Source: Ophiobolus disseminans (taxonomy: Eukaryota; Ascomycota; Dothideomycetes; Pleosporales; Phaeosphaeriaceae). From it: DNA of 48,643 bases. The translations under genes were made by a program, and so were the position numbers. This document shows positions 1 through 11,542 of the stretch, one piece after another. Below the pieces are notes generated by a model. That model was not told where the DNA came from and did no database searches. It saw only the letters and a list, made by a program, of their open reading frames with translations. Every line of letters starts with the position of its first letter. Within the stretch, counting starts at the first letter, position 1. The stretch spans positions 1,738,336 through 1,786,978 of the forward strand of contig MU006219.1 of assembly GCA_010093685.1 (NCBI GenBank), in the 5' to 3' direction.

Positions 1-354
1 GCAGCTGCTTGTAGAACTCAACAACGACTTCAAAACGCTCTTAAAGCAACTCAAAAGGGTAACAAGATGAGTCCTAAGGCTGCTACAAAGGCTACTCAAA
101 AAAATAGAGTTGTTGCAGAGCCTCAGGGTAGTGGAGAGGCCTCAGGTGCTGCAGCAGCCAAGAGCCATCTCAGTCACGACACGGCCGAGCGATCAAGCTC
201 CCAGCTAAATATAGATAGCTATATATATAGAGAGAGGCCTGTAGAACTCAACACCAAAAATCATCGCAGTAATAGCTATTGTACGTGGCTCAATAGCCTC
301 ATTTTTAGGACCTATTTTGATGGGGCAGGCGGAGCGTCGCACCGTCCACCTCGG
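1..354 (+). mobile_element. 3' end of a pogo/Fot1-like DNA transposon
   Basis: Frame 1 is open from the first base and reads as the lysine/glutamine/alanine-rich C-terminal tail usual in fungal pogo/Fot1-like DDE transposases. The canonical basic ending (KLPAKYR then stop at 216-218) is present, but in a different frame from the upstream tail, so a small frameshift near 165-175 separates them. About 135 bp of non-coding sequence follows and ends in CCACCTCGG directly before a TA at 355-356. This matches the design of the intact element at 25158-27263, which ends in CTCCTCGG before TA. I infer that the right border is 354. It is a different family from the intact copy because the C-terminal motif and end sequence differ. 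The left part lies outside the window. Confidence 0.6.
67..218 (+). pseudogene. frameshifted C-terminus of pogo-like transposase
   Basis: This is the coding remnant inside the terminal transposon fragment. The frame through 67-170 gives a KAATKATQK-type basic tail. A shift is then needed to read the conserved terminal GRAIKLPAKYR and its TAG at 216-218; without the shift the frame runs on to a non-homologous end at 357. No catalytic residues are included. The frameshift suggests a dead copy, although a one-base sequence error cannot be excluded. Confidence 0.5.
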
Positions 355-475
355 TAGACCCCTGCTCGGAACTTCACACGAACTTGCAGCCCCGCCTAGT
401 CCTTCTCTAACTCTATAATAATGGGACGTTATTCAATGCAGAACATCAGGGTCTTTGCCTAGATATTTGCGAACT

Positions 476-1042
476 TCAGACAGCTTTGAATGTGAACGGC
501 TCCGATACATCGAGAGAAATCTTGCCACTGCCCTCCTCCCACCTCTCCTTTTTCTCTTCTAGTCCACCAGCCAACAACTCTTCTTTCCTCCCTCTTCTCC
601 ACTTTGAAAACGCTCCAATTAGGTCCTCACTAACCTGGACTTTGTACATCTTCCCAGCTTCTAGAGCCCCGAGCTCGCCTCCCTGGGCAGTCGCTGGATC
701 CTCCTTGTCTAGCCAAAACGTTCTCTCATATGGCACACCGAGCTTGAATTCCTCGAAGAAGAGACCATCAGGAAACGGGTCGGTGTGTTCCCAGCATCCA
801 ATTCCGTACGGCCACTCAACTTCCTCGCCCTCTTCGTTGGTGACATAGACTATCTCCTCTAGGCCATGAATCTCTTTGAGTGGAGTTTGGTGCAGGCATA
901 TAGTAATGACGTCGGATTCGAGCGAAAGGATCTTGAGCTTGAAACCGAAGCGTGGCTCGCCTTTTAAGTGGCAAACATCCTCTGTTGGTGTCAAAGATAA
1001 CGAAAATCGTGGCTGCGCAGCGGCGGGGCTAGGATCTGCCAT
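476..1042 (-). CDS. hypothetical protein, about 188 aa
   Basis: A single uninterrupted frame. I prefer the start at 1042 (MADPSPAAAQPRFSLSLTPTED) because it begins the compact fold; an upstream in-frame ATG at 1090 would add 16 residues of no clear character. The sequence alternates short hydrophobic strands with polar turns and has no signal peptide or membrane segment, suggesting a soluble beta-rich cytosolic protein. The C-terminal quarter is charged (basic SKWRRGRKEE, then KKERWEEG). I recall similar uncharacterised ascomycete proteins with an FSLSLTPTE-like opening but cannot name a domain. The opposite strand holds overlapping open frames (486-848, 876-1130) that look like shadows. It stands alone next to a transposon end. 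Confidence 0.55.
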   Translation of the reverse strand: MADPSPAAAQPRFSLSLTPTEDVCHLKGEPRFGFKLKILSLESDVITICLHQTPLKEIHGLEEIVYVTNEEGEEVEWPYGIGCWEHTDPFPDGLFFEEFKLGVPYERTFWLDKEDPATAQGGELGALEAGKMYKVQVSEDLIGAFSKWRRGRKEELLAGGLEEKKERWEEGSGKISLDVSEPFTFKAV

Positions 1043-1090
1043 GATGCAAATTGTCGGTTTAACCACACTGAAGTTTGATCCCTTTCGCAT

Positions 1091-2548
1091 TGGTGAGTGC
1101 GATTCAGACTGCCGTAACTGGGAGCTTTGAGCTCATACGATCGTCAAGTGCGTGAAGTAGCTGTCTAGGATCGTCCTCGATCTGGGGAGGGCGAGAGCGA
1201 GGGCGTAATATCTTCAATTGATCAACTCTATGTCTGCTACAACCTGGGTTGCCCAACTTACCCACCACGTTGATATCGAACTTGGAAGAATCGAAACCAA
1301 AATGTACAACCGTGCTATTAATGCTGCTCGCTGCAAGGAAAGACAGCCTCTATTAACTAGGTTGAATAAACGCAGCTTTCGGCCAACGCTGCAGACTGGG
1401 ACCAAAAAATGCCTAGATGTCAGCGAAGTACGTCACAAACATCGCAAATATCTCTTGTATGCGTGCCCTGTCCTATGTAAGGGGCCAAACTGACGCTCAA
1501 GGCCGAATTCTCGTCGATCGTGAGATGCGAAGCTTATGTTGTCAGCAGTGACGTAACCGAACTTCGTATCAAGTAGAGCTCCGACTCAAGCGCATATCTC
1601 AAAGTCGTGTCATATATTGATGGTGTTCTGGGAGGCCTTATCTCTTATGTGGGTCTTGAAGTCGGTTGCACGGTCAGGCGAGCCTTTTGGTAGTCGAGCA
1701 GGCGCTGACCACTTCCTACACGAACTAGTTGCTTGGCATTGTACCTGCATGACCAAGTCGTGGCGGAAACCTCTTCTATGCCCACTTTCCTATATTGTTT
1801 AGCACTCAATGCGCGGTGGGAATACAACACTCGTTTCGGAAGCATTCATACGACGTAAACGACAGTGTCCGAGCATGACGTCGTCTTACCACGAGCTCTC
1901 GGGCTTTCAACAACTTATGGATGTACGTGCATTCTCAAGCCGACAACTATTCCCATGCATACACGGCTCAGCGTACGTGTCAGCTTGAGCGGAAATACCC
2001 GAATCTGCCAAACACGTCCAAAGATGCGGTCCAATGAAGATCTTATGGTTCTTATTGATCGGGTTTTCATGCCTTTTTGGGAATACTCCCATACCGCGCT
2101 AGAGGGGGCCAAGAGTACATGAACGAATGCGATTTGATGGATTTCCGCCATGATTACTATAGCATAAGCCTTACTTGTCTTGATGTAGTTAAGATAGAGT
2201 CTCCACGGTGGTGGCGTCGACTTACATCGCCAAACCCTATTTTCACTGTGTAGGTGGATGATTGGCTCTATAGCCGTCGTGAAGCTCAACTTGAACGGGT
2301 TCGAACCCTTTCTGATGCTCCGTCTATACCTCCGCACGATTATTGCAGATCCAATATCTTACTTTACAGGCCCTTCACACCATCCTTGGGCACATGTTCA
2401 TGATATCTAGCGTCTTTTTGGTGGAAGCAATGGTATTCTCTCGGACCTGAGTCCATATTTACGGGGCGGCAGTGTGCCTTGAAACTATGACTGTACATAG
2501 ATCTTGGAGATTGAAGTCACGATGGTCTTTGCAAAAGCCACAAATGTG
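1091..2548. other. intergenic, no supportable gene
   Basis: Only short overlapping open frames occur on both strands, the longest 140 codons on the minus strand (1915-2337), without recognisable motifs or plausible splice chains. The composition is ordinary rather than AT-rich. It could hold a strongly decayed repeat or untranslated sequence. Confidence 0.5.
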
Positions 2549-2555
2549 TATATAA
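2549..2555 (+). promoter_or_regulatory. TATA box of the M35-like peptidase gene
   Basis: TATATAA lies 104 bp upstream of the chosen ATG at 2659, at a usual distance for a fungal gene with a pyrimidine-rich 5' leader (CTTCTTTAAGTCTATCTTC follows). Confidence 0.45.
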
Positions 2556-2658
2556 CCAGATCAGATCCACTGTGATTGTATTGCCCAGCACACTTCCAGC
2601 TCCGACGTTCAAGACTTCTTTAAGTCTATCTTCTTCCAACACTCCCCGTACTACCATC

Positions 2659-3899
2659 ATGGTGCACCTCAGTAAACATGTCTTAGCGATCACAGCTGGA
2701 CTAGCGATTGTTCACGCTCATCCTCAGGGGTATGTAATTTCCAACAGTACTTGTCCGAGCCCTGAAGTGGTAACACGCGTTTAGAAGTTTCCACTTTGGC
2801 AGTATCAATCCAGCCTGGGTAGTGAAGCGAGCTCTCTACAACCTCGACGGCATCACCGACGCGGACCGCAGAGCCAAACTAACCCAAGGGCTCAAAGATG
2901 CTGTCACAATCGCGGCCAAAGCCCTAGAGAAGATGGGCGATCCCAAGTACAGGCCGGCCAGTCTTGAGTTTTGGTTCGGCTCAGAGCACAACAACGACGC
3001 TAGTTTTGCGAAAATCAGGGGCGTTTTTGACAATTTCGTCGGCCAAAACACAGACGGCACCGGCTCCGATAGACTCGGACAAACCACCGTCCGTAATGAA
3101 GACTACTGGGTTCCTTCCACGGATGAAGGAGGAGACGGAACCACCATGTTTTGTAGCATAGTGAAGGATGGCAAAACAGCCGCCGCCTACTTCAAAACTT
3201 TTGAGAGCAAAGCCGCAATGCATTTCTGCGACAAGGTTTTCGACAGAGGAAACCTGGAGGCGCTGACAGCCAACAATTGCGCTAACGTCGGAGATCAAAT
3301 CAGCACCAAGAAGTGGACGAAGAACTTCATTGGTGCAAACGTTCTGCACGAATTCATGTGAGTTGCCAGAGTTGTGGTTTTGTCTTCAGGCGCACTAACA
3401 TCGTCGCTTGTAGGCACAACCCTCGTATCGGTAGGGACGCAGCCCTGAAGAGAATTGGAGATGTCGCCTATGGTGCCTGGCGTACGTAACATCACCGTAT
3501 CTGCTACATGTAACATTCACTAACCCATCTACTTGCGACCAGTGTGTCGTCAGCTAGCAATCGACCAGGACATCGAAAGGCGTAAGAAGACAATTTACAA
3601 CGCGGACACATATGTCTATTATGCTCTGGTGAGCAGTCCCACGCGATACATACCGAAACTTTCCTGCTAACCCAATATGTTCCCAGGACATCGCGTTCCA
3701 GGAGAACTGTGGAAGATCCTTCTCTGAGCCGCGCGACGAATCGGGTGACACTGACAATGCTGCTGACAATGGGGTGGCTGACTCAGACCCTGAGAGTGAT
3801 GACCCTACCAATGGGGCTTGCGACTGTGGCGAGAGCAGCTGCACTCCTGATTCCCGGGCATGCTGCGCAAATGGCTCTTGCTTGCCATTAGAGGACTAG
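2659..3899 (+). CDS. secreted M35-like (aspzincin) metallopeptidase
   Basis: Five exons: 2659-2729, 2785-3357, 3414-3481, 3543-3628, 3687-3899. Introns are 55-61 bp, GT...AG, and the frame is kept throughout, giving 336 aa. The ATG at 2659 opens a signal peptide (MVHLSKHVLAITAGLAIVHA); an in-frame ATG at 2572 lies in the leader. The zinc site HEFMH (His212, Glu213, His216) is assembled across intron 2. The downstream TIYNADTYVYYAL block resembles the conserved NAD-Y-YYA region of the lysine-specific metallo-endopeptidase/deuterolysin superfamily, whose aspartate is the third zinc ligand. The tail is acidic and then cysteine-rich (CDCGESSC, ACCANGSC), perhaps a small disulfide module. Role, inferred: extracellular protein degradation or host interaction. 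The gene converges on the HET gene. Confidence 0.75.
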
Positions 3900-4309
3900 A
3901 AAGGGGTGTGTGCCCAGTCGCAGGCTTACAGCAATCGCTAGGGATAGTGAAAGTCCACTCAGATGCGTTGATTTGTAGGTTACAATGCTCAAACATTTAT
4001 CCGCCCCACTCGTTCGAGATATTTAGTCACCTCATCATTTCAATGTATCCTGGATCTTGAAGCATTGGATTGGACGCGCTTGGAAGTTGCAGCCAATCAA
4101 ATACTTCCGTTGCAAACTGTTCATGATCCATTCATTTCCATCAATTGATGTTTTGACCGCAACAAGACAAATACTGGCCCTCTTCTTGGTGCTTAATTTC
4201 TTACTAAGTAAACTGTGTGATTTTTGGGTTCTGAGCTCGAGGCCGTTTCGCCATCCGATGGATCCTCTCAGAATCATGGAAATCAGAAACATGAAACAAG
4301 CAACGATGA
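3900..4309. other. intergenic between convergent genes
   Basis: Shared 3' flank of the M35-like gene and the HET gene. No gene or structured element seen; presumably holds both 3' untranslated ends. Confidence 0.4.
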
Positions 4310-6847
4310 TCATACTAAGAAGATCAACTCCTTCTGTGGATTTCCAGCCAGCCATTTTCGTCTCGTTAGTGGCAGCATTGGTGCACCAATCCGATGAGCG
4401 AGACCTTCAGAGCGTTTGATGTATATACCGTAGTATTCTTCTTCATGCTCGACTCCTGGCTTAGGCCACTGTATGGCAATAAGAGCAAAATCCAACTTCG
4501 ACTCCCAACCGTCAAAAGAAGATGAAGCCTCAATTTCGGCTGAAGCTGACGGGTTGCAGGGATCCAATAGAGCTGATAGGTTCAGGTCGCTAAAGTCGAG
4601 TGGGACTGACAATTTGTCAGAACCAGCCGCTTCCAGTTCCACCTCGCACTGCATGAAGACATCGTCAAACGCTGGATGGAAAGACACCTGCGCTATATGG
4701 GTCCAGAAGATCAAGAGATGTGACGCAGGACAAGGAATTTGTGGAGAGCGTGGAGTGTTTGCGAGACTGGGCGAGACTGGGAGAGGATCTAAGAGCAGAA
4801 GTTTATTGTATCGCTCGATAGATTCGGTGCAATAGCCTTGCACTCCAGCACCATCTTCCCATGGCCCAAGGAGCAGGTTCGTATACGAGGTTCCGTCGAG
4901 TGTGTATATGTGGACTACCGGTTGGGTTGTCTGGGACCTGGTGGACAGCGAAATACTAGGTGACCACATCGTACCTAGGTACTTCCAACCAAGCCATGAC
5001 CACGATGGAAACTGCTGGCGCCTGGTCGGAAGCTCCATATCCTCTCTCTTCATCATGCTTAACAAGAGGGACCTTGCAAAATGCCTGACAGGGAGGCCCC
5101 AATGAAAGTGACCGAGCAGAAGGGTGTGCGCATTAATGACCCCAGAGAACGCGTTGAGGAAGTCGTGCTCAAACTTCAGAACACGAGTCATGTAGTAAGC
5201 AACCATGTCAAGGTAGCTGTCTAAGTCCACTGTGCCAGAGTCCCCAGACCCCCGTAGCCTTGAATTGGGTTGTCGGCCTGATATGTGCACAGATCCACAA
5301 TGCGAAAGGTATGATATAGCTTCCCATGCCATGGACTGGGTTGGCTTCGCAAGAACAAAGCTCCGCTCTGTGAGTAGACCATTGCGACAATAAAGAAAGG
5401 CCTCATCATGTGTAAAAGCTAGTATTCGACGAGACAAGACAAATTCCTGAAATGTCCATCCTCGGGTGGACCACACAGTGTTCGCAAGGATGGTTGCCTG
5501 CACATTGTCAGGGCTGGAGCTATTGATTGCATACGTGATGCCATCCATTGTGAAAGTTGGCGATGGACCGACATTCGGCTTCGATACCCGAGGAATACCT
5601 CCGTTTTCACTGCTCAGGGCCTGCATTTCCGGCGAGGTCATCACCTTTTGTCCGGCAACTACAAGGGTGACATAAGATTTCGAGTAGATTCGATCCATAT
5701 TTTGAATCTGAGCGCTCTTGTCTTCCATGTTGTCTTGCACGATACAAAGAGAATCTATCCAGAGATACGGTATCTTCAGATCTTCGCAGACTTTAATCGC
5801 ATCATGTACGACTTGACCAAGTTGGCTTGCAACCTTGATCAAAGAGTTGCACTCTAGCATCTCAGCAAGATTATTTTGGAGCAAGAGGTAAGGTTCACGA
5901 GGTCCCCAGGTGTAGCTTAGTGCCGCGTAGCGGAAGAGCGGGTTCCCGCTCACGATGCACTTTTGTCGCACATCGATATAGAAGAGTCCAGGTAGACTTC
6001 GTGCATTGAGAGACTTAGTGCTCAGATCGTGGGCATGCTCGTTGTCACAAGTTTCGAGCCATTCCGCCAGGAGACTGGTATTGACGCAATCCTGCAGGGC
6101 TCGATGTGCAACGCACGGCAAGGGCATGTCTGCGGAATGCGGGCGTCGCTCATCAACCAAAGGATAGATGAAAAATTGCTCGCTCTCAAACCCTTTGCGG
6201 TAGATCTCGGCACCGAAGGTAGTCTGAACGGTTTCCTATTTTGCAACTATCAGCGGATGTTCGAAACGTGCAGACGTGAAAAGATGGCGTACTTTCTGAC
6301 ATTTATGGCCGTCAAGAGGTTGATGAGATGATGCAATTGTCAAAACGATCGTGCCATCATCATATTTATCAGGCTCCGAAGCAGGTATGTCCAACCTGCA
6401 CTGAGCGAGAGCTATGGCCAACGTATCGCAGAGTGTGCATTGGAGATCGTTCCCCTGTAGCTTCCATGTGAATTTGGGGTAGTCTGCTAGCAGTTTTAAT
6501 GCTGCGCTATCTTCAATTACCGTCTCTAGTTCTTCCCATATAATATGGTCTTTGACACTTGTGATGCGCCTGAATGGGTCGTCCGCAGTTGGATGGCCTT
6601 CAGTACGAAAATTTCGCGCGTAGTATTGCGCTCGGCTCCAGTCAAACTTTGCACAGCCTGTACAAAGCTTATCTCGACGCATCCTCAAAACTCGTTCATG
6701 GAGTATGCGGTTGGCTTGGTCGAGATGATCATCTCTTTCAGATTGCCGGTCTTTAGCTTTGTAGCGAAGGTAGCGAGGAGCGGCAACTTCTATCGCCTCA
6801 GGAGATGTATGGGAAACTTGCGTATGACCGTCAATCAGTTCTGCCAT
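4310..6847 (-). CDS. HET-domain (heterokaryon incompatibility) protein
   Basis: Two exons, 6847-6293 and 6235-4310, giving 826 aa. The two long frames are in the same phase, separated only by a TAG at 6236-6238. That TAG is the 3' splice site of a 57-bp phase-0 intron (GTACGC...CTGAT...ATAG, 6292-6236), so the gene is not broken there. The start at 6847 (ACAATGGCAGAA) has a good context. The N-terminal part carries a CTGC pair and a CTLC pair typical of the region before HET domains. The HET core is clear: AALSYTWGP, then IPYLWIDSLCIVQD, then YSKSYVTLVVA, then TRGWTFQE. The family acts in fungal non-self recognition and cell death; partner and specificity cannot be read from sequence. Confidence 0.85.
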
Positions 6848-8308
6848 TGTTGCCGGGTAGGTGAGAACAGAACGATGAGGCTCGTGGTGGAGTATAAGGA
6901 AGATGCAGTCCGAAGCTTGATTGAGATTCTCGACTTGGATTCGTTTGGCCCCAGGCAGCAGGCGGGGTTTGAGATGAACCGCATTTGGCCAACGATTAGC
7001 AACAACACTATCAGTATTTAACCCGCGCACAATCAACGGGAAGAAGTTGTCGCATAGCATTGGCTGCTTGTTTGTTGTGCTTAGCGCATTTCGTCGGGGC
7101 TATATGCACCTGTCACGTATTGTGGCGAGCGCAGTCCGCCTGCATCCTCCAAACGCGAGAAGATGATGCGCGTGTGCTCTCGGGACATTCTCCAAACGTG
7201 CAGACCCTCTCTCTCTCAGACTACTTGATTGCGCATACATAATGTATGGAAATTGATGAGCGAAATGAAAAAGGGCAAAAAGCAATGAGATGAGTTGGTG
7301 AAAGCTCAGAACGAAGTTCGGTGTACTACCGGTAAGCTCGGCAAGTGGAGCCCGACCATCTTTCAAAAACCATGACTTGTCCCATCCAAAGACATTGTTA
7401 GCTTTGCACAACGGCTCTTATAATTGTCCCCTAGTGTCAGAAAACACATCAATGAGCTCGTAGGTTTTACATCAGCTAGATATCGCGACACTACCTACTA
7501 CTACTATTACTAGCTAGCCTGATCTGATCTCACCATGTGAATGTAGCCTATCCTGTATTCTAGATAGCTCTAAAACTGTACAAACTTCTACTGCGACTAC
7601 ACGAACCCCTAGTAAATGTCGCGAACATGACCAATCTCAAATTCAAATTCACATTACTCGGCCCCAACTCGTTGACTATGGAAATCTTTAAGAAATTGTT
7701 CGCAGAGGCAATTTCGACAAATCTCGCTCCAGCACTCGCTTGCATCCAAAAAAAAAATTCAAGCGAGCGAAATCGAGGTTCAACGTACTATGTCATGCCA
7801 TTAATCTCATCGCTTCACCTTCAAAATTACAAGTTTCCACTTGAACCATTATTCTCTCCTTTCCCTCACTCCCTTGCCTCATCTAACTCCTCCATCACCT
7901 TCTTGTATTTCCCCATTCCCGTCTTAATTCATATTCTCCCTCCAAACATCCAATTCCGCCATCTAGCGTCTCTACACAGGCAACTGTACATGCACTATAT
8001 GCTTCCCTGTGTTCCTCGCTGTCGAGATTCACCCGATTGAATGCATGGTCTAGTACATTCAGTCGTGAATATCGCTTTTCTGCAATTGGCAAGGCTGCGG
8101 TGCAAATGAACCGCGAAGAAATGCTAGGGAAAAAGGACGCCGAGCTTCTGTGGAGAGAAGAACATGTTTTTTCCGCGGCAGTACAATTCTCTTGCTACTA
8201 AATGACAAATATTAGAATAGAATGGAATTGTAAAAGTATATACACACGCCCCGCTCACCAAACCACCCTCCCCAATGGATCCCTTCCCTTTCCGCCCATA
8301 CCACACAT
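6848..8308. other. intergenic, no supportable gene
   Basis: Upstream regions of the HET gene and the 3' flank of the FMN enzyme. The longest open frames (137 codons at 7627-8040 plus; 103 codons at 7100-7411 minus) have no motifs and biased low-complexity composition. A C-rich tract lies at about 7850-7960. Nothing else seen. Confidence 0.4.
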
Positions 8309-9463
8309 CTACGACCACCACCCACTCGGCTTCCACTGCACAAATTGCGGCCCAATCTTCTTCAAATCGCCGACCCCCAAATTCGCTGCGTCATTCGCAA
8401 GCTCATACTTGAGCATATCCACCGCCCTTTTAACACCCGCCGCGCCATACGTATTCGCATACATAAACGGGCGTCCGACACCAACCGCCTTGACACCCAG
8501 CGCCAGTAGCTTAAGCACGTCGATACCGTACCGCACACCGCCGTCGGCGTAGACTTCCGTCTCGTTGAAGATCCCGCGGTCCTGCTCGAAGATTTCGAGC
8601 GCGACTTCGAGCGCGGAGGGTGAGGTGTCCAATTGTCTACCGCCGTGGTTGGAGAGGAAGATTGCGGGAGCGCCGTTTTGGATGGCGAGGCGCGCGTCTT
8701 CGACGGTTTGGATGCCCTTTGGGATGATTGGCAAAGTCGTCAGGGTTTGCAGTTGTTTGTAGAATTCCCACGTGAAGAGCGAGTATCCCGTATTCGCGGA
8801 ACCGACGCCCGAGCGCGCGGCGCGGTGGCGCACGCCGTCGCCTGGAGAATCGATTGTTAGGACAATTGCTTTTGCGCCGTTTGCTTCGATGGCTTTGAAG
8901 AGCGCGGCTGTGACGTTTATGCTCGGGTCGTCGAGGTACACTTGTTGGAAGAGGACTTGCGAGGTGTTGGCGCGGGCGGCGTAGATGTCGGATCTGTTGC
9001 GGGAGGAATAGAGGGAGGGCATGTAGAGGATGTTTCCTTGTGCTGCGCCTTTCACGAGGCCGACTTCACCTTCTGGGTGCGCGTAGCCGGCGCGTGCGCA
9101 TGGCGAGATGAAGAATGGGGCGGAGAATTTGTGGCCGAGGAGCGTGGTCTCGAAGGAGTCTTCGATTTTGGTGATGTCGACCATGACGCGGGGCCTGAGG
9201 CGGAAGCGCTGGAAGATCTCAAGATTGTTGCGGTACGACCATTCGCCGGCTGCACCGTTGCGGTAGTAAGTGTACGAGGACAGGTTCATGTAATGGCGAG
9301 CCGCCCAGTCAAAGTCTGGCAGACCAGCGAGAGACTTGAGTGGTGGTAGCGATCCATTTGCGACAATTGAACCGAGTTGGTCATCGATGCCGGTGTCGGG
9401 TTCGTTGATGAATGGTCGTGCTGCAAGAGCAACAGACGCGAATGCGAGCGCCGAGAAACGCAT
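8309..9463 (-). CDS. secreted FMN-dependent alpha-hydroxy acid dehydrogenase
   Basis: Single exon, 384 aa, usual length for the lactate oxidase/glycolate oxidase family. A signal peptide-like start (MRFSALAFASVALAARPF) is unusual for this mostly intracellular or mitochondrial family but occurs in fungal secreted members. Family landmarks are in order: Tyr-rich SSYTYYRNG near 65, Asp205 in TIDSPGDG, FMN-contacting Lys249 in IIPKG, catalytic His273 and substrate-binding Arg276 in SNHGGRQLD, Asp307 in ADGG and Gly-Arg 330-331. It should oxidise an L-2-hydroxy acid to the 2-oxo acid; as an oxidase it would release hydrogen peroxide. There are several N-glycosylation sites (NGS, NLS, NRS, NTS, NVT, NET). 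Substrate unknown. It has no clear functional partner next door. Confidence 0.85.
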   Translation of the reverse strand: MRFSALAFASVALAARPFINEPDTGIDDQLGSIVANGSLPPLKSLAGLPDFDWAARHYMNLSSYTYYRNGAAGEWSYRNNLEIFQRFRLRPRVMVDITKIEDSFETTLLGHKFSAPFFISPCARAGYAHPEGEVGLVKGAAQGNILYMPSLYSSRNRSDIYAARANTSQVLFQQVYLDDPSINVTAALFKAIEANGAKAIVLTIDSPGDGVRHRAARSGVGSANTGYSLFTWEFYKQLQTLTTLPIIPKGIQTVEDARLAIQNGAPAIFLSNHGGRQLDTSPSALEVALEIFEQDRGIFNETEVYADGGVRYGIDVLKLLALGVKAVGVGRPFMYANTYGAAGVKRAVDMLKYELANDAANLGVGDLKKIGPQFVQWKPSGWWS

Positions 9464-11542
9464 GTTGAACGACGGTGCGATGGACTGAAGTTGGGGAGAG
9501 GAGTGGACACACAGACGCGCAGTGAGATTTGGTACAGATGACAGCAGGCGACACCTACATATACTTCACCGACGTGGTAAGCGAGGAAGACGCTATGACG
9601 AGAACCTCGGAAGCAGCGCCGAAAAGGACTGTTGTTTTGCAGTGCGTGGAGCAAATTCCCCTTGCAACATGCGCCACTCAAACAAATCACGTTGTCTAGG
9701 CATTGAAACGCGGCTGCGGTCATTTTATTCGCAATCGCCAAGGCATGAAAAGCGTGCGTGGTCCGGGTAAGTTGTGTGAGATCAATTAAAAGGTCTGGGC
9801 ATCCAGCCCCCATCGGGCCGATCCCGTTCACGTCAGGCATGGGGACAGAGCTTTTGTAAGGGCAAGGCGTCTGTGATTGGCTCCGTGTTCCGCAAAATGT
9901 TGCGCAATTGATGGTATTGGTGGCCGACGAAGGCCCGCAATGGGGTTGCTCATTTCATGCATGTACCTGCTCGAGCCCTGCGTTTCCACCCGCCTGGTCT
10001 ACAGGAAACAACTGACATGTCAGGGTCGACGAGAATGAGTGCGCGTTGAGTTTGATCATGTTAGTGTGCGGCGTGGTGGTTACTGTGTAGAGCTGTCGGA
10101 TTGTCAGTAAATTTAGATAGGCAATCCAAGTACAACACCGCCGAATTTACCACGCCTCAATAATTGCCTGATACACAGGAATATTCCAGGCCCAGCCGTT
10201 GCTTGCAGCTAGGAAATTTGCGGACCGATGTCCTTACCGTTGCACGACATTCAAGGGTTGTCTGGAAGGAGTAACACTGATACCACATTCAGCGGAGCTG
10301 ATTGTACTTGAGGCCTTATTTCGGCGCAGCTTTCTTGTTCTTGATGCTGTGTGGCCGGGCCTCAGACACAAGAACTCCACACGCCGCGCCGCAACTGCAA
10401 CATGGAATGAACCGTACGCCTGGCCCTTCGAATGAGATGGCAAAGAAACGGTGCACCTGGAATGTCAAATGATATTATTTGCGCACCCTTGACTCCGCAA
10501 ATAGTCCCACGAATCAGATGAGTTTGCGGGGAAGCCGGATGTTGGCCAAGTAGCAGCTGTGCCACACGGATTGCAAACGAGCCGCGTTATTTTCATCTTG
10601 CGAATTCGTTAAAAATGTCAATTCCAACAGACGTTGGTAAGAAGCTAGAATCAGGGTGGAGTGGGTACGCTGTAGCTGCCACTAGATGACGGGCCTGGCG
10701 GTCGGCGCCGCTTTCGAGGTGGGTATTGTGGGGCCGCAGCCTGTCGCGTCGCAGCTTTCGTCATCTGAAGACTTCTCGGAAACGTCACTAGCAAGCCATG
10801 ACGGGTACTGAGTCCGCAAGGCGAAATGCTTTTTCACACGAGGTCCGCATTTGCGCAAGAAAAGCCACGCTTTGCAAGAGGCATGCGAGAGAGAACGAGC
10901 CATGAGTTGCTGCTGTCGGTTTCTCTCCTTCCGGGTGCGCAGCACCAACGCAATCAACACCTCAAAGCCTCATACCTACCGGCTTCCAGTGTTCCAAAAA
11001 AAAACACGCTAGTAGCTCATCCGTGGTTGCGTGCGGAATCTGACTGAAGGACCGCAGCGAGGCCGCCGCCGCGTCAGCGCATCTTCAGTCGACTGTCTCT
11101 GAGAAGTTGCGTGTACAAGGCGCATTCGGTTTCGGACTCTGTCGTCAATGAAAAGGCTTTCCTCGGTCTCGCTTTTTTCGTCTGCATTCTAGATGTGCGA
11201 CATTGTGATTGCGCGTCGATTGCTCATGGAGTTGAAGCATTGGTGTCGGTTTGGAGAGTAGACTTTCAGATTGCTTTTCTTACCGCAAAATGCTTTTGCA
11301 AGCGCGAGTGCTGAACTTGAAAGTTTGTCGGCATCTATGTCATCCGCAACTTGATCTTCAACACGGTGCCTCTGCATCTACTGACGCAGACACCACCTAG
11401 ATATACCCAGATTTGTCCTAGACATCAGTAGTTAGCGTCCTCGGGATCGAGATAGACGAGATGTGGCGTTGCGTAGCTGCTGCCTGAAGTCATCAACCCC
11501 CCACACACTCTCATCATCATCGCGCTTCCGCCCGAACCTACC
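9464..11542. other. intergenic, 2.1 kb without a supportable gene
   Basis: Upstream regions of two divergently placed oxidoreductase genes. Open frames here (for example 184 codons at 9286-9840 minus, partly antisense to the FMN enzyme) show no motifs or splice structure. A short A run sits at about 11000. I see no repeat or RNA gene. Confidence 0.4.

Noticed and set aside
486..848. Plus-strand frame antisense to the hypothetical protein
   Set aside because: Serine-rich low-complexity reading; the minus-strand frame has the better protein character.
2296..2312. GGGTTCGAACCC resembling a tRNA T-arm
   Set aside because: It is a short palindrome; no acceptor, D or anticodon stems can be placed around it on either strand.
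6236..6238. Premature stop suggesting a broken HET gene
   Set aside because: The TAG is the 3' end of a well-formed 57-bp phase-0 intron with donor GTACGC and a CTGAT branch site; removal joins the two frames.
7627..8040. 137-codon plus-strand frame
   Set aside because: Composition is low-complexity (Ser/Pro/Leu from C- and T-rich DNA), with no domain or splice context.
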